Shown here in pieces: positions 9,087 through 19,392 of a stretch of DNA of 64,000 nt. Position 1 is the stretch's first letter, and the number at the start of each line of letters is the position of its first letter. The stretch lies in contig CAWGMT010000009.1 of the NCBI GenBank assembly GCA_963823675.1, positions 186,001 to 250,000 of the forward strand, given 5' to 3'. Both the position numbers and the translations under genes were made by a program. A model generated the notes under the pieces. The model did no database searches. It saw nothing but the letters and a program-made list of their open reading frames with translations, and had not been told where the DNA came from. This DNA is from CAWGMT01 sp963823675 (GTDB lineage: Bacteria; Planctomycetota; Planctomycetia; Isosphaerales; Isosphaeraceae).

Positions 9087-9731
9087 TCAAGCGTCGGGCT
9101 CCCAGAGCCGCTTGCGGAAGTAGTCCCGCCAGCTCTCGGGGAGCGCCGATGATCGGGTCGCGCGGCGGAGAAGCTCCTGGTTCTCGGCGTCGACTGTGTA
9201 GAGCCTGACGACCTCGGCGACGCTGAGGCCCTCGTCCGTTTGCCCGACCGGCTCGATCGCATCGCCCGCGCCGACTTCACCTTTCTGTGACACGGAAAAA
9301 TAGAAGCCGGTGCGTCCGCTCTGGAGAAAGCGCTTGATGATGTCCGGCCGGCCGAACCGGATGCCGAGCTTGTAACAGGGCATCCTCGGCTGAGTGACGA
9401 CGAACTCCGCCGACCCAACCCGGAAGCGGTCGCCGATCCGTACGTCCTCGAGCAGCCCTTCCGTGGTCAGGTTCTCGCCGAAGGCGCCCCACGGAAGGTC
9501 CGTCTCAGGAAGCTCCCGGCGCCAGTATTCGTAATGCTCGGACGGATAAACGTAGACGGCCTTGTTGACGCCGCCGTGCACCGCCAAGTCGGATTGCTCA
9601 TCACCCTCGAAGTTGAGAGCGGTCACGCGCAACCGGCGGTTCACCGGCGTCTTGAAGATGGAGGTCAGGACCGTGTGGCCGTGCCACTCCACTTCTCGCG
9701 GTAGCCCGACGCAGAGCGACACGACGTTCAT
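9087..9731 (-). CDS. MOSC-domain protein, YiiM-like
   Basis: A 214-residue protein. The start at 9731 was chosen because GGGGAG lies a few bases upstream and the sequence then matches the normal MOSC N-terminus. The longer frame to 9833 has no ribosome binding site. Recognisable parts are HGGVNKAVYVYPSEHYEYW, WGAFGENLTTEGLLEDVRIG, FVVTQPRMPCYKLGIRFG (conserved MOSC cysteine) and the YiiM-type C-terminal region with SVAEVVRLY. MOSC proteins bind molybdenum cofactor and act in sulfur transfer or reduction of N-hydroxylated compounds. The specific substrate is unknown. Confidence 0.88.
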   Translation of the reverse strand: MNVVSLCVGLPREVEWHGHTVLTSIFKTPVNRRLRVTALNFEGDEQSDLAVHGGVNKAVYVYPSEHYEYWRRELPETDLPWGAFGENLTTEGLLEDVRIGDRFRVGSAEFVVTQPRMPCYKLGIRFGRPDIIKRFLQSGRTGFYFSVSQKGEVGAGDAIEPVGQTDEGLSVAEVVRLYTVDAENQELLRRATRSSALPESWRDYFRKRLWEPDA

Positions 9732-10010
9732 ACAAATCTCCCCGGCCCAGCCGCCAATCTCCGGAAAGTCTCGCGCACTCCCGGAGATTCTCGCACGGGG
9801 AGTGCAGTCCCGCCAGTGATTTTCGCGACGCACTCCTGACGCTCATGCTCTCCGACTGCGCTGAACCGTGAGATACCCACCAGGACTCAGCCAGGAAACT
9901 GCCCCCGCCCCGCGCCCTCCAAGGTCAATGCTTGACAGACGACAAGTCCGGGCGGTATCGGTATTAAACAAGGGTTGAAACTGCGACCGCTGGGTCGCGG
10001 AGGGTCCAAG

Positions 10011-11375
10011 GTGTTGACAATCGTCGGGGGTGCCGCCTGGGATTGCGACGGCGTCACGAGGCGGAGCTTCCTCCAGGCGGGCGTGCTCGGGCTGGGCGGC
10101 TTGGCTCTGCCCGACTTGCTGCGCCTGCGCGCGGCCGGCGAGAGCGCGGCCAAGGGCCGGGGGCGGAGCGTCATCCTGTTCTGGCTCAGCGGCGGGCCCG
10201 GCCACATGGAGACCTGGGACCCGAAGCCCGACGCCCCGGGTGGATTCCGCGGCCCGTTCGGCGCTATCCCGACGAGCGTGCCCGGCGTCCACTTCGGCGA
10301 TCTGCTGCCCGAGCAGGCACGGCGGATGGACCGGCTGGCGGTCCTGCGGGCGGTCAACCACGGCACGGGCGACCACACCAAGGGCAACCACTGGATGCTC
10401 ACCGGCTACGAGGGCCCGCCTTCAACGCGCCCGACAACCAGATCCAGCGCCGGCCGTCGATGGGTTCGGCCGTGGCGCGGCTCGTCGGTGCGAAGCGGCC
10501 GGGAATGCCACCCTACGTCGCCGTGCCCAACCTGCGAGGCGGCACCGATAACCTGTTCCACTACGCGGCCTATCTCGGCGGCGCCGCCAATCCGTTCGTT
10601 GTCGAGTCGGACCCGAACTCCCCGACGTTCCATGTGAAGCACCTGGCGACTGCCCAAGCGGCATCTCGCTCGGTCGTCTGGAGGACCGGCGTCAGCTTGT
10701 GGCGGCAATGGACGACCTGCGCCGCGAGGCCGACGCGAAGCTTCGCGATCTCGACGCTTATCACGCAGCGGGCCTTCGACATGCTGACGGGCAAGGCGGT
10801 CGCCGCGGCTTTCGACATCAGCGCCGAAGACCCGCGGCTCCGCGACCGGTATGGCCGTCACACCTTCGGGCAGAGCGCCTTGCTGGCGCGGCGGCTGGTC
10901 GAGGCGGGGACGCCGTTCGTGACGGTCAACTGCGTGCCGTGGGACCACCATGGGACCAAGCCGCAACTGCACGACCGAGGTGGGCGCCCGCAAGCTAATC
11001 CCGCCGCTCGACCTGGCCATCGGCGCATTGATCGACGATCTGGTCGCGCGCGGCCTATATGACTCGACCCTCGTCGTCGCGATGGGCGAATTCGGCCGTA
11101 CGCCGCGCATGAACAAGGACGCCGGCCGCGACCATTGGGGGAACACGTTCAGCGTTCTGATGGGCTGCGGCTCGATGCGGATGGGCCAGGTGATCGGCAA
11201 GAGCAGCACCCGCGGCGAGCACGTCGTTGACCGGCCCGTCAGCCCGCAGGACGTAGCCGCGACGGTCTATCACCACCTGGGAATCGACGCTCGCTCGGTC
11301 GTTTTTCCCGACCGGGCCGGACGGCCGACGTACCTGATCGAGAGCGGCGAGCCCATCCGCGAGCTTGTCGGATAG
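10011..11375 (+). CDS. DUF1501 exported protein, frameshifted
   Basis: The coding sequence is spread over three frames and clearly forms one gene. It starts at a GTG (10011) after GGAGGG, runs MLTIVGGAAWDCDGVTRRSF (Tat-like twin Arg), FWLSGGPGHMETWDPKPDAP and NHGTGDHTKGNHWMLTGYEG. It shifts near 10415, again near 10660 and 10765, and near 10975. It ends with KLIPPLDLAIGALIDDL, GEFGRTPRMNKDAGRDHW and a normal C-terminus. These are DUF1501 hallmarks, a sulfatase/phosphatase-like exported family abundant in planctomycetes and often paired with a cytochrome-containing DUF1553 protein. No such partner is present here. Four indels in one otherwise conserved gene suggest consensus errors rather than decay. 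Confidence 0.8.
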
Positions 11376-11500
11376 CCCAGGCCGTCCGCCGGTTGCGGCC
11401 CAGTGCGAGAGCGTTCGCCCGACAGCTCAGGCTGGAACGGCCGAAGCTTCTTGTGACGGCTCATTCATTCGCCCCTGCTCCCTCCATCAAGGAGTCCTCG

Positions 11501-13582
11501 ATGCCACCTCCACGCGCGATCGGTTCACGAACCCGTCGTTGCCTGGCGAACTTCCTCGCGGTCCTCGCATGGTGCACGCCTTGCGGCGCGGGCGAGCTCT
11601 TCCGGGACGACTTCTCCAGGTTTCCGCCCGGCTGGCTCACGCGGCCGGTCGGCCAGCTCAACGCCGCGATCCAGGAATACCACTACCTGCCGCACCGCGG
11701 CGTGCCGCTGGGACCGTGGGCCAACGCCATCTGCCACCTTGACGCCTGGGCCGTCGGCGAGGAGGAGGGCCACGCCGTACCTGGAGCAGCACACGGTCAA
11801 CGACCAGTCCCGGCTGATGAATCCGATCTTCCTGACCGGAGACCCCGAGTGGGGGGATTACGCCGTCGAGGTCGGGGTGCGGCCCCTTTCCCTCGACGAC
11901 ATGGCCGGCGTCGTCTTTCGCTACCACACCAACCGCCACTATTACCTGTTCGCGCTGACCGGCGGCAAGCGGGCCCGCCTGGCGCTGCGGCTGCCGCTCG
12001 AAAAAGTGCTCCGCGTGGCGGACTGGCGCGAGCTCGGCGCCGCTGACGTTCCCGTACGACACCACGCGGTATTACCGCCTGCGGGTCGAGAACGACGGGC
12101 CCACGATCCGGGCCTCGATCGACGGCAAGCTGATCCTCACGGCCGACGACGGCGAGCTGCTCCGGGGCAAGGCCGGCGTCACCGCCAACATCCCGGCGCG
12201 GTTCCAGGACTTCCACGTCACCGCGCCCGATGAGGTGAAGGCGCGGATCGCCGAGCGGGTCGCCCGGCGCGAGGCGGAGCTCGCCGAGCTGCGCAGCCAG
12301 AACCCGCGGCCCAAGTTGTGGAAGCAGTTCGCCACCCCGAAGTTCGGGGCCGGGCGGAACGTGCGGTTCGGCGACCTCGACGGCGACGGTGCGCCCGAGA
12401 TGCTCATCGCCCAGAACATTCCCCGGATCGGCGACAACTTCATCCAGATCAGTTGCCTGACGGCCGTGACCTTGGATGGCAAGGTGCTCTGGCAACTCGG
12501 CCGCCCCGACCCGCGCAACGGCCTCCTGACCGCCGACACCCCCTTCCAGATCCACGACCTCGACGGCGACGGCCGGAACGAGGTCGTGATGGTCAAGGAC
12601 TTCAAGCTCCAGGTTCTGGACGGCGGCACGGGACGGGTCCGGACTTCAGTCTGGATGCCGGAGGCGCTTCCCGATAACGGCAAGAAGCCGTTCACGCTGA
12701 CCAACGGCGACTCGCTGGCCTTCCTCAACCTCTCCGGGCAGCCCGGCCGCCGCGAGTTCCTGGTCAAGGACCGCTACTCGAACTTCTGGATCTTCGACAG
12801 CGGCCTGAGGCGTTTGTGGCAGGGCCAGGGGCAGACGGGACATTACCCCTTTCCCTTCGACCTCGACGGTGACGGCCGCGACGAGCTGGCGATCGGCTAC
12901 GCCCTCTGGGACCACCGAGGGCGCCAGATCTGGAGCCGCGACGCCGAGCTCGACGACCACGCCGACGGCGTCGCGGTGGGCAACTTCGCGGCCGGACGCC
13001 AAGGCCGAGCCGAGGGTCTACGCCTGGGGCAGCGACGAGGGGTTCTTGATGTTCGACCGACGCGGCACGATCCTGAAGCACGTGCGGATCGGCCACGCCC
13101 AGACCGCCAGCGTCGGGAAGTATCTGCCAGACCGGCCCGGGCTGCAACTGATGTGCATCAATTTCTGGAAGAACCCCGGCATCGTGTCGCTGTTCGATCA
13201 CGACGGCAATCTTCTGGGCCAGGAGGAGCCGATCCACTCCGGCAGCCCGATGCTCCCGGTGAACTGGCGAGGCGACGGCCAGGAGTTCGTCCTGCTCTCG
13301 GGCAACGCCCGCGAGGGCGGAATGATCGACGGCCGGATGCGCCGGGTGGTCATGTTCCCCGACGACGGCCACCCCGACCTGGCGGCCTACGTCGCCAATT
13401 TGACAGGCGACGCGCGCGACGAGGTAATCTTCTGGGATCAAGAGCGGGTCTGGATCTACACCCAGGACCGCCCCGTTTCGGGTGATCGCGTCTACGCGCC
13501 CTCAAGGAACCCCGATTACAACGAGTCGAATTACCGCACGATCGTCTCGCGGCCGGGCTGGGCCGAGGCACGGACACCTTGA
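11501..13582 (+). CDS. Exported FG-GAP/VCBS-type beta-propeller protein, frameshifted
   Basis: The start at 11501 follows AAGGAG and opens onto a signal-peptide-like segment. The gene continues through frame changes near 11770, 12045 and 12998, ending at 13582. The first third (ELFRDDFSRFPPGW, VRPLSLDDMAGVVFRY) resembles a concanavalin-like LamG/DUF1080-type domain. The rest carries calcium-type repeats such as FGDLDGDGAPEMLIAQ, IHDLDGDGRNEVVMVK and FDLDGDGRDELAIGY, typical of FG-GAP propellers in rhamnogalacturonan-lyase-like and surface proteins. Its stop overlaps the TTG start of the next gene, so the two are probably co-transcribed with the DUF1501 gene upstream. Substrate binding, perhaps polysaccharide, is inference. 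Confidence 0.75.
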
Positions 13583-15721
13583 CGGATGGCAAATCCTCCC
13601 CAGGCCTGACGGCGATCTCCCTGTTGTTGTTCGTCGTGCTCGCGGGCGTCTTGCGTGCCGAGGACTGGCGGCGCGAGGTGGACGCCTTGCGGCCCAGGGA
13701 CGTCACCTCCCGAAGTGCGGCAGTGCTTGATAGCCTCGAGCGGCGGGCGCGCGAGTCACTGGCTACGATCCGACGGTCCCACACGGCCGCCGATGCTGAC
13801 CGAGTACGCGCGCGGCTCCGGCGAAAGCTAGAGCGATCGCTGGGCGTCGGGCGACTTCCCTGGCCCCCGGGGCTGCGTCCGCGCATCGTCGGCACACTCC
13901 GACGCGCCGGGTATCGCATGGAAAAAGTGGTCTACGAATCCCTCCCCGGCGCGCGGGTCCCGGCCCACCTTTACCTTCCCGAGGGGTTGGAACGGCCCGC
14001 ACCGGCCGTTCTGTTCTATCCCGGCCACTGGTGGCCCGACAGCAAGGCTCGCCCGGATTTCCAGGCCTTCTGCATCAACATGGCCCGGCTCGGCTTCGTC
14101 GTGCTCAGCTTCGACCCCTTCGGCCAGGGGGAGCGGGGGGTCTCGTCGCGCGACCACCGCCGCACCGAGGCGCTCCTGGTGGGGGTCGCGCAGCAGGGAT
14201 TCGCCGAGTACGAAACCCGCTGCGCGCTCGAGTACCTGCTCTCCCGGCGGGAGGTCGACCCGCGGCGGGTCGGGATCACCGGTGCATCGGGGGGCGGCTA
14301 CAACACCTGGATCACCGCCGCGCTCGACGACCGGATCGCGGCGGCCGTCCCGGTGGTCGGCACCAGCGACTTCGCCGAGCAAATCCGCGTCTGCCGGCCG
14401 CTCGACTGGTACCACGCCGCCGAGCACTGCCATTTCGTCCCCGGCCTGATCCGCTACGCCAATAACCACGAGCTTCTGGCCATGGCGGCCCCAAAGCCCG
14501 TCCTGATCGTGGCTGCGTCCCGGGACGAGAGCTTCCCCATCGCCGGCGTACGGGACGTCGCCAGATACGGCCAGCAGCTCTACGCGTCCTATGGCGCTCG
14601 GTGAGAAGATTGGCCTGGTGGTTGACGAGTCTCTGGGGCACGGCTACCAGCGGGCCAAGCGCGAGGCAGCGTATGGGTGGTTCCTCCGCTGGCTGATGGA
14701 GCGCGGTGACGGCGGACCGCGCCCGGAGCCCCCAACCGAGACGCTGCCCTTCGACTCCGACGAGCTCCGCTGCTTTCCGCCCGGCCGGAACGAGCCGGCC
14801 GGTCCGGCAATGATCGAAGCAGTAATGCGGTTGTCGCGCGACGTGCCACCCTCGCCGCCGCGGCTCGACATGGAAGCGGTCCTCGGCCCGTTGCCCTCTG
14901 CCTCGCCGGCCGCGGCTCGTCTCGGCACCGGCCGGCTCCAGCGGCTGTTAGTCCCGACGGAGCCCGGCCTCGACGTCCCGGCCTTCCTGCTCCAGCCCGA
15001 TGGTGAGGTCCGCGGCGTGCTCGTCGCCCTCGACGACCGCGGCAAGGAATCGCTGGCTTCGGACGCCGTGGTCGAGGCAGCGCTCGCCCGCGGCTGGGCC
15101 GCCTGCGGCGTCGACCCCCGCGGCATCGGCGAATCGGCCACGGACAAGATGGGCTGGGTGTTCGCCGTGAGCCTCTTGCTGGGAGAGAACTTCGTCGGCC
15201 GCCAGGCCTGGGACCTCGGGCGGGTGTTTGAAGCGCTCGGCGCCATAGCGAGATTCGCCGGCAAACCTGTCGGCCTCTACGCCCGCGGGCAGAACGCCTG
15301 CCTCGCGGCCACCTACGCGATCGCCCGAGCGTCCGATCTCGGTCGGCCCGCGTTGCGTTTGCGTTGGTATCTGCTGCGCAATGGGTTCCTGAGCTACCGC
15401 GCGTTCATCGATCGACCGCGGTCCCTGGCCTTGTCATATCGGCTCATGCCCGAGGACCGAGACCGGACCACCGCGTTCGATCGCGAGATCCCCGCATCGT
15501 TTTTCGCCTTCGACGCCCTGCGCTCCTTCGACCTGCCCCAGCTCCTGGCCGCGTCGCGGGCCGAAGGCTTGATCGTCAACGCCCAAGACGGCGACCGCGA
15601 GCGCCTCCCGGAGGCGGTCGTCCACGGTTTGCTCCCTCCGCGCGTTCGGGCGGTTTCCGCGGACGAGCCTGGTCAGAGGATCGGGCAGTTCCTCGCCGCG
15701 GTTCTCGGCCAGGGGAAATGA
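13579..15721 (+). CDS. Exported tandem alpha/beta-hydrolase (esterase-like), frameshifted
   Basis: Translation begins at a TTG overlapping the previous stop (TTGA) and opens onto a hydrophobic signal segment. The first domain has AVLFYPGHWWPDSKARPDFQ, LSFDPFGQGERG and the nucleophile elbow GITGASGGGYN (GxSxG), then DESFPIAGVRDVARYG, as in acetyl-xylan-esterase-like hydrolases. A frame change near 14596 joins it to a second part ending at 15721 with VDPRGIGES and a degenerate elbow (GLYARGQNAC). The whole would be about 710 residues, a common planctomycete architecture. Together with the propeller protein it may degrade acetylated polysaccharides, which is inference from context. Confidence 0.75.
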
Positions 15722-16128
15722 TCCTGATGATCATCCAAACCAGCTCGACGGCGGAGTCAGCCGGCGACGGGTCGTATGTCGGATCGTTCACGGTCCCCGA
15801 ACCGAGGTCTCTCATTCGGGCAGGCCGTCGTTCGATCCGAGGCCGACTCTGGAACCGCGAGGAAACGGCTACGACCTGTTCAACCAAGCCGAAACCGCGT
15901 TCTGAGAGACCGCCGAACTTCACGAAGATCCGCTCGTTTTTTCCGACGAGGTTAATGCGCCGGCGTTACGGGTCCCGTGATCGAGAAGGTCGGGTCGATT
16001 GGTAACCGACCGACTGACTCCGTTCGAATCGCCGAAGCGCTCGGGACACTTTCATCAGCCCAGACTCGCACCGGCCCAGCGTGCGGATCAGCGAGATGTC
16101 TCGGGTTTTCGCAGGAGGGCCTTGCAGT
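15722..16128. other. Intergenic region without a recognisable gene
   Basis: This lies between the hydrolase gene and a minus-strand gene remnant. No frame has coding-like content and no tRNA-like fold or strong hairpin was noticed. Confidence 0.45.
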
Positions 16129-16642
16129 TTAGCGCGATCGCACGATAACGCGATGCGGCATTCCGTCGCGTGTTGGGAAAGCCGCGGAGACGATACCGTC
16201 CCTGAACTGGAGGAGCTCCACATCATACAGCGTTGCCACAAGCGTATCTCGCGCCGCGTACCGACGCGAGACGACAACCTTCGATCCGTCTGAGGTCAGG
16301 CGAGTGATGGAGTATTGGGAGCGACGGCCCCGAAAAACGACCTTTTCCCTTCCACCATCTCCGTAGATGGTATCAATGGTAACTACTGCGTAGATCGTGT
16401 CATTTCCCTGACCGCCGTGGCTCACGTTGTCTGCTTGCCCCAAGAATCCCTGATGAAATAGCGCATGATCGGCTGGCCATATAAGCGATCTCAAAGGGAT
16501 CACTCGCGTCTCCCGCGAGCGCGATCCGAGCCTCCAGCGCCTCCACAGTCAGCCCAAATCGGGCTCGACGGCGGCCGGCATTCTCTGGGCGAGGACGAGC
16601 CAGGCTGGATTTCAGGCAGCGAAGAACCGAGAGTGGCGACAT
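16129..16642 (-). pseudogene. Short RTX-like protein with planctomycete N-terminal tag, frameshifted
   Basis: From an ATG at 16642 the frame reads a basic start, then RFGLTVEALEARIALAG, the planctomycete LEALE-type tag. Near 16480 the sense continues in another frame: GQGNDTIYAVVTIDTIYGDG, then KVVFRGRRSQYSITRL and LYDVELLQFRDGIVSA, ending at 16129. GxGNDTI, and a VFxG...Y/I-T unit followed by VELLQFRDG, are typical of hemolysin-type calcium-binding (RTX) and peroxidase-associated repeats. Only about 170 residues are left, short for this class, so it is a reduced or decayed copy. Whether the single frame change is a sequencing error or a mutation cannot be decided here. Confidence 0.5.
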
Positions 16643-16948
16643 CGTGCGTCTCCGCCGTCGTTGGTGGCTGGTGCGAGATCCTGATTGGCGGCGAGTGGGA
16701 CCGTGAGGCGAGACCTCGATTCCCAGGACGATGCGACATCGACGCCGTCAGCGGCAAGCTAAACCGGCACGAAGCCGCGCGCGGCCTGCTGGCCGCCAGC
16801 GATCGCGACAACCGGCTTGCCCTGCCGGTCACTCGCCACGAACCGTTCCATCTGCTCGTGGCGGCTGACCGGCCAACCGATCGACGGTACAATCCGATGT
16901 ATGCCCGGTAGGGGATTCATTCAAAAAAATAGCTCTGAAGGACCAGCA
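16643..16948. other. Intergenic region upstream of the RyR cassette
   Basis: Apart from the promoter-like pair at 16865-16893 I see no gene, repeat or RNA here. It separates the divergent RTX-like remnant from the three-gene cassette. Confidence 0.4.
16865..16893 (+). promoter_or_regulatory. Candidate sigma70 promoter of the RyR cassette
   Basis: CTGACC at 16865-16870 and TACAAT at 16888-16893 are separated by 17 bases and lie 55 bases before the start at 16949. The -10 matches the consensus at five of six positions and the -35 at four of six. This is a sequence match only. Confidence 0.35.
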
Positions 16949-19108
16949 ATGCCTCCGCACGTCAGTTGGACCCGCCGCGCCGAGCAACGATGCAGCGCCG
17001 CTTTGCAAGGCGAGCCGGAACTCGCGCTCGCCTGCGACGATCAAGCCGAGCTGGTCCGCCGGCTTCAGACAGCGTTTGCAGACGCCATTGACGTCGTGGT
17101 GCTGAATTATCATGTCGGATTCAAGAAGCGGCCCGGCGAGCACATCTTGCGAGTCGATGTGCATCGGCCGCACGCCGCGAACACGTATGTCGTGAAGCTG
17201 GCGGGAAGCGATCGACTGGCACGAGAACGCGACGCCTGGGCACAGTGCGGCCTCTCCGACACCAACCCGGTCTTCATGCCGCTGCTCGCGGTTCCCGACC
17301 CGCTGGACGCCGGCCGGCTCTGCGCACTCGCGTACCAGGACGCCGAGGCGCACATCGGGTCTGAAAGCACCGTCTGGTTTGAGACTGCCGTACAGCACTC
17401 GGTGCGATTCAATCGGCCCACGGTCGAATCGATTCGCAGCGTGCTCCGCGACGTGTACGCGCAAACCACCCGCCTTTATGAATCCGCACGACTGCAAGCC
17501 GCCAGGAGCGTGGGGATCGAAACCATGCCGATCCGCGAGCAACCCAGCGGGCGGCACCAACTGGGCGGGACGCTCGAGCTCTGGAATCGTTCGCCGGCCA
17601 TGGCCATTCGCCGCCGGGTCGACGCCGCGTTTCACATCGGGTTCGCCGGATTCGTCGATCCGGTCGATTATTTCGTCTTCCTGGCCGGGGAACAGCCAAA
17701 GGCGTCGATCCTGCCGGAGCAGCTCCGCGGCCTGGCCCACGGCGATCTTCACGGCCGAAACGTGCTGGTCGGCATCGACGAACGGGAGGCGGCCAACTTT
17801 CCCAGCCTGTTCGACTACGAGCACATTCATCGCGACAATCTGGTCGGCTGGGATTTCGCGGAGATGGAAACCGAACTGAAAATTCGGTGCTACGAACATG
17901 TCTTTCCCAACCTCGATGAAGCCAGCCGGGCACGACGCATTCAGCAATTTGAATGGCGCTTGATGGAAGCGACGCGGCACGCTCACGAGACGAACCACTG
18001 GAGCGACGACGCGGCCGCCGCCCTTACGGCGGAGGGTCGCCTCTTCTCGATATTGCTGGGTGTTCGTCAAGAGGCCCATGCGATTCTGAGCCGGCCGCGT
18101 GCCGGATCGATCGAGTGGCTGGATGAGTACCTGTTTCTGCTCGGCGCTTATGGGCTCACCACCGTCCGGTACGAGAACCAACCTCCCCTGGAACGGACCG
18201 CAGCGTACATTTCCGCGGGCGTCGCGGCGGCCTTCTGGGAAAACCTGTGCGGCCCCCGGGCCGCTCCCCCCGCCGACCTCGCCGCGCTCCCAGACTGGCC
18301 GTGCCCGGGTTACCACGTATTGCTGACAGTGGCACACCGGTGGAATCGTGGGGATGACTGCGAACGCGAGCAGGCGGAACAGCTTTTGAGCTCGCTCATC
18401 AAACGATATCCAGCAGCTTTGCATGTTTGGTTCGAATGGGCCTTCAACCGCGCCAAGCACGGCCGATTCGACGAGGCACTGAAGGCGGTCAAAAAGATTC
18501 ACGAAACCTTCGGCGATGCGATGGGCGAGGACGCGTACAGCCTCTGGGGCCGCTGTTACAAGGAGGCTGGCGACCGACATCTCGAGAGCGGAAGACGTTG
18601 CGAGCGCGGGTCCGCGGAGCAGCGTTCGTCGTTCGAGGATGCCGACGACGCGTACATTCTGGCCGTCGCGCGCTACCGGCAAGCCTACGAGGTGGAAGGA
18701 GGGTTCTTTCCGGGGATCAATCTGGCGACGCTGCTTTTCCTTCGCGCCGGTCTGAGCGCGTGCCTGGACCGTCCGGCGGAGGCCGCCTCACTACGCCAGC
18801 AGTCCAGCGACCAGGCGGTGACATTAGGCCAGTCCAAGTTCCCGGAGAAACTGCCCGACGACAATATCTGGCGACGGGCGACGCAGGCTGAGGCAGCCAT
18901 CCTCCGCCGCGACTGGAACTACGCCGCTCTGCGCTACCGCTCCGCGCTGGATCAGGAGAACCGCCAAGCTCATCATCCCGCCAGCATGGGGCATCAATTG
19001 CGCCGCTTGATCGAAGCCTATGGCCTGTTCGGAGAGACCGTGCCGCGCGAACCCTTCCTGAAAGTTCCCGAGCTCTTGACCTACTTCCCCGAGGAGACCA
19101 CGACATGA
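16949..19108 (+). CDS. Phosphotransferase-like protein with C-terminal TPR sensor region
   Basis: A 719-residue protein. The start at 16949 has AAGGA about 11 bases upstream. An in-frame extension to 16817 lacks signals. The N-terminal half looks like an aminoglycoside-phosphotransferase or choline-kinase fold: LAHGDLHGRNVLVG at about 262-275 (catalytic-loop HGDLHxxN) and SLFDYEHIH shortly after (metal-binding Asp). It resembles the TCAD9 domain predicted in NTP-dependent conflict systems. The C-terminal half is helical and TPR-like (HGRFDEALKAVKKIHETFG, LWGRCYKEAGDRH) with FFPGINLATLLFLRAG near 585-600, a signature I associate with the TPR-S/TRAFs-binding region linked to nucleotide-sensing immune systems. 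The stop overlaps the next start (ATGA). Family names are from memory; kinase activity and function are inferred. Confidence 0.75.
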   Translation: MPPHVSWTRRAEQRCSAALQGEPELALACDDQAELVRRLQTAFADAIDVVVLNYHVGFKKRPGEHILRVDVHRPHAANTYVVKLAGSDRLARERDAWAQCGLSDTNPVFMPLLAVPDPLDAGRLCALAYQDAEAHIGSESTVWFETAVQHSVRFNRPTVESIRSVLRDVYAQTTRLYESARLQAARSVGIETMPIREQPSGRHQLGGTLELWNRSPAMAIRRRVDAAFHIGFAGFVDPVDYFVFLAGEQPKASILPEQLRGLAHGDLHGRNVLVGIDEREAANFPSLFDYEHIHRDNLVGWDFAEMETELKIRCYEHVFPNLDEASRARRIQQFEWRLMEATRHAHETNHWSDDAAAALTAEGRLFSILLGVRQEAHAILSRPRAGSIEWLDEYLFLLGAYGLTTVRYENQPPLERTAAYISAGVAAAFWENLCGPRAAPPADLAALPDWPCPGYHVLLTVAHRWNRGDDCEREQAEQLLSSLIKRYPAALHVWFEWAFNRAKHGRFDEALKAVKKIHETFGDAMGEDAYSLWGRCYKEAGDRHLESGRRCERGSAEQRSSFEDADDAYILAVARYRQAYEVEGGFFPGINLATLLFLRAGLSACLDRPAEAASLRQQSSDQAVTLGQSKFPEKLPDDNIWRRATQAEAAILRRDWNYAALRYRSALDQENRQAHHPASMGHQLRRLIEAYGLFGETVPREPFLKVPELLTYFPEETTT

Positions 19109-19392
19109 AATATCAACCCAGGCCCCTGGATACCTCGGCTGTCCTCTTGCCGGCGTCGCTGCACGGGCTCCAGGAACGGCTGGCCGAGAATGCGCACGAT
19201 GTCTGGGCTATCACGCGTATTGCTCAGGGCTGGAGCTACGGGCCTCATCGCGACGATGCCAACAAGAAACACCCTTGCCTCGTGCCCTATTCGGAGTTGC
19301 CGGAAAGTGAGAAGGAATACGACCGCAATACGGCTGTCGAGACGCTGAAGGCGATACTGGTTCTCGGCTACACAGTTCGCGAACCGCAATGA
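19105..19392 (+). CDS. Stand-alone RyR-domain protein
   Basis: A 95-residue protein made of a single RyR (ryanodine receptor repeat) domain. The sequence holds the main hallmarks: YQPRPLDTSAVLLP, LAENAHDVWAITRIAQGW, YGPHRDDANKKHPCLVPYSE and YDRNTAVETLKAILVLGY. Bacterial RyR domains occur alone or fused to TrkA-N, SLOG-type and other nucleotide-linked modules, and have been proposed to bind a nucleotide-derived signal. It overlaps both neighbours by ATGA, so it is translated together with the phosphotransferase-like protein and the TrkA-N/RyR membrane protein. It could be the soluble ligand sensor or a regulatory subunit of the membrane protein, which is inference. Confidence 0.9.
   Translation: MKYQPRPLDTSAVLLPASLHGLQERLAENAHDVWAITRIAQGWSYGPHRDDANKKHPCLVPYSELPESEKEYDRNTAVETLKAILVLGYTVREPQ

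Noticed and set aside
16829..18682. 617-codon minus-strand frame opposite the phosphotransferase/TPR gene
   Set aside because: The plus-strand gene has kinase-loop and TPR motifs, a ribosome binding site and an ATGA link to the next gene. The minus frame has none.
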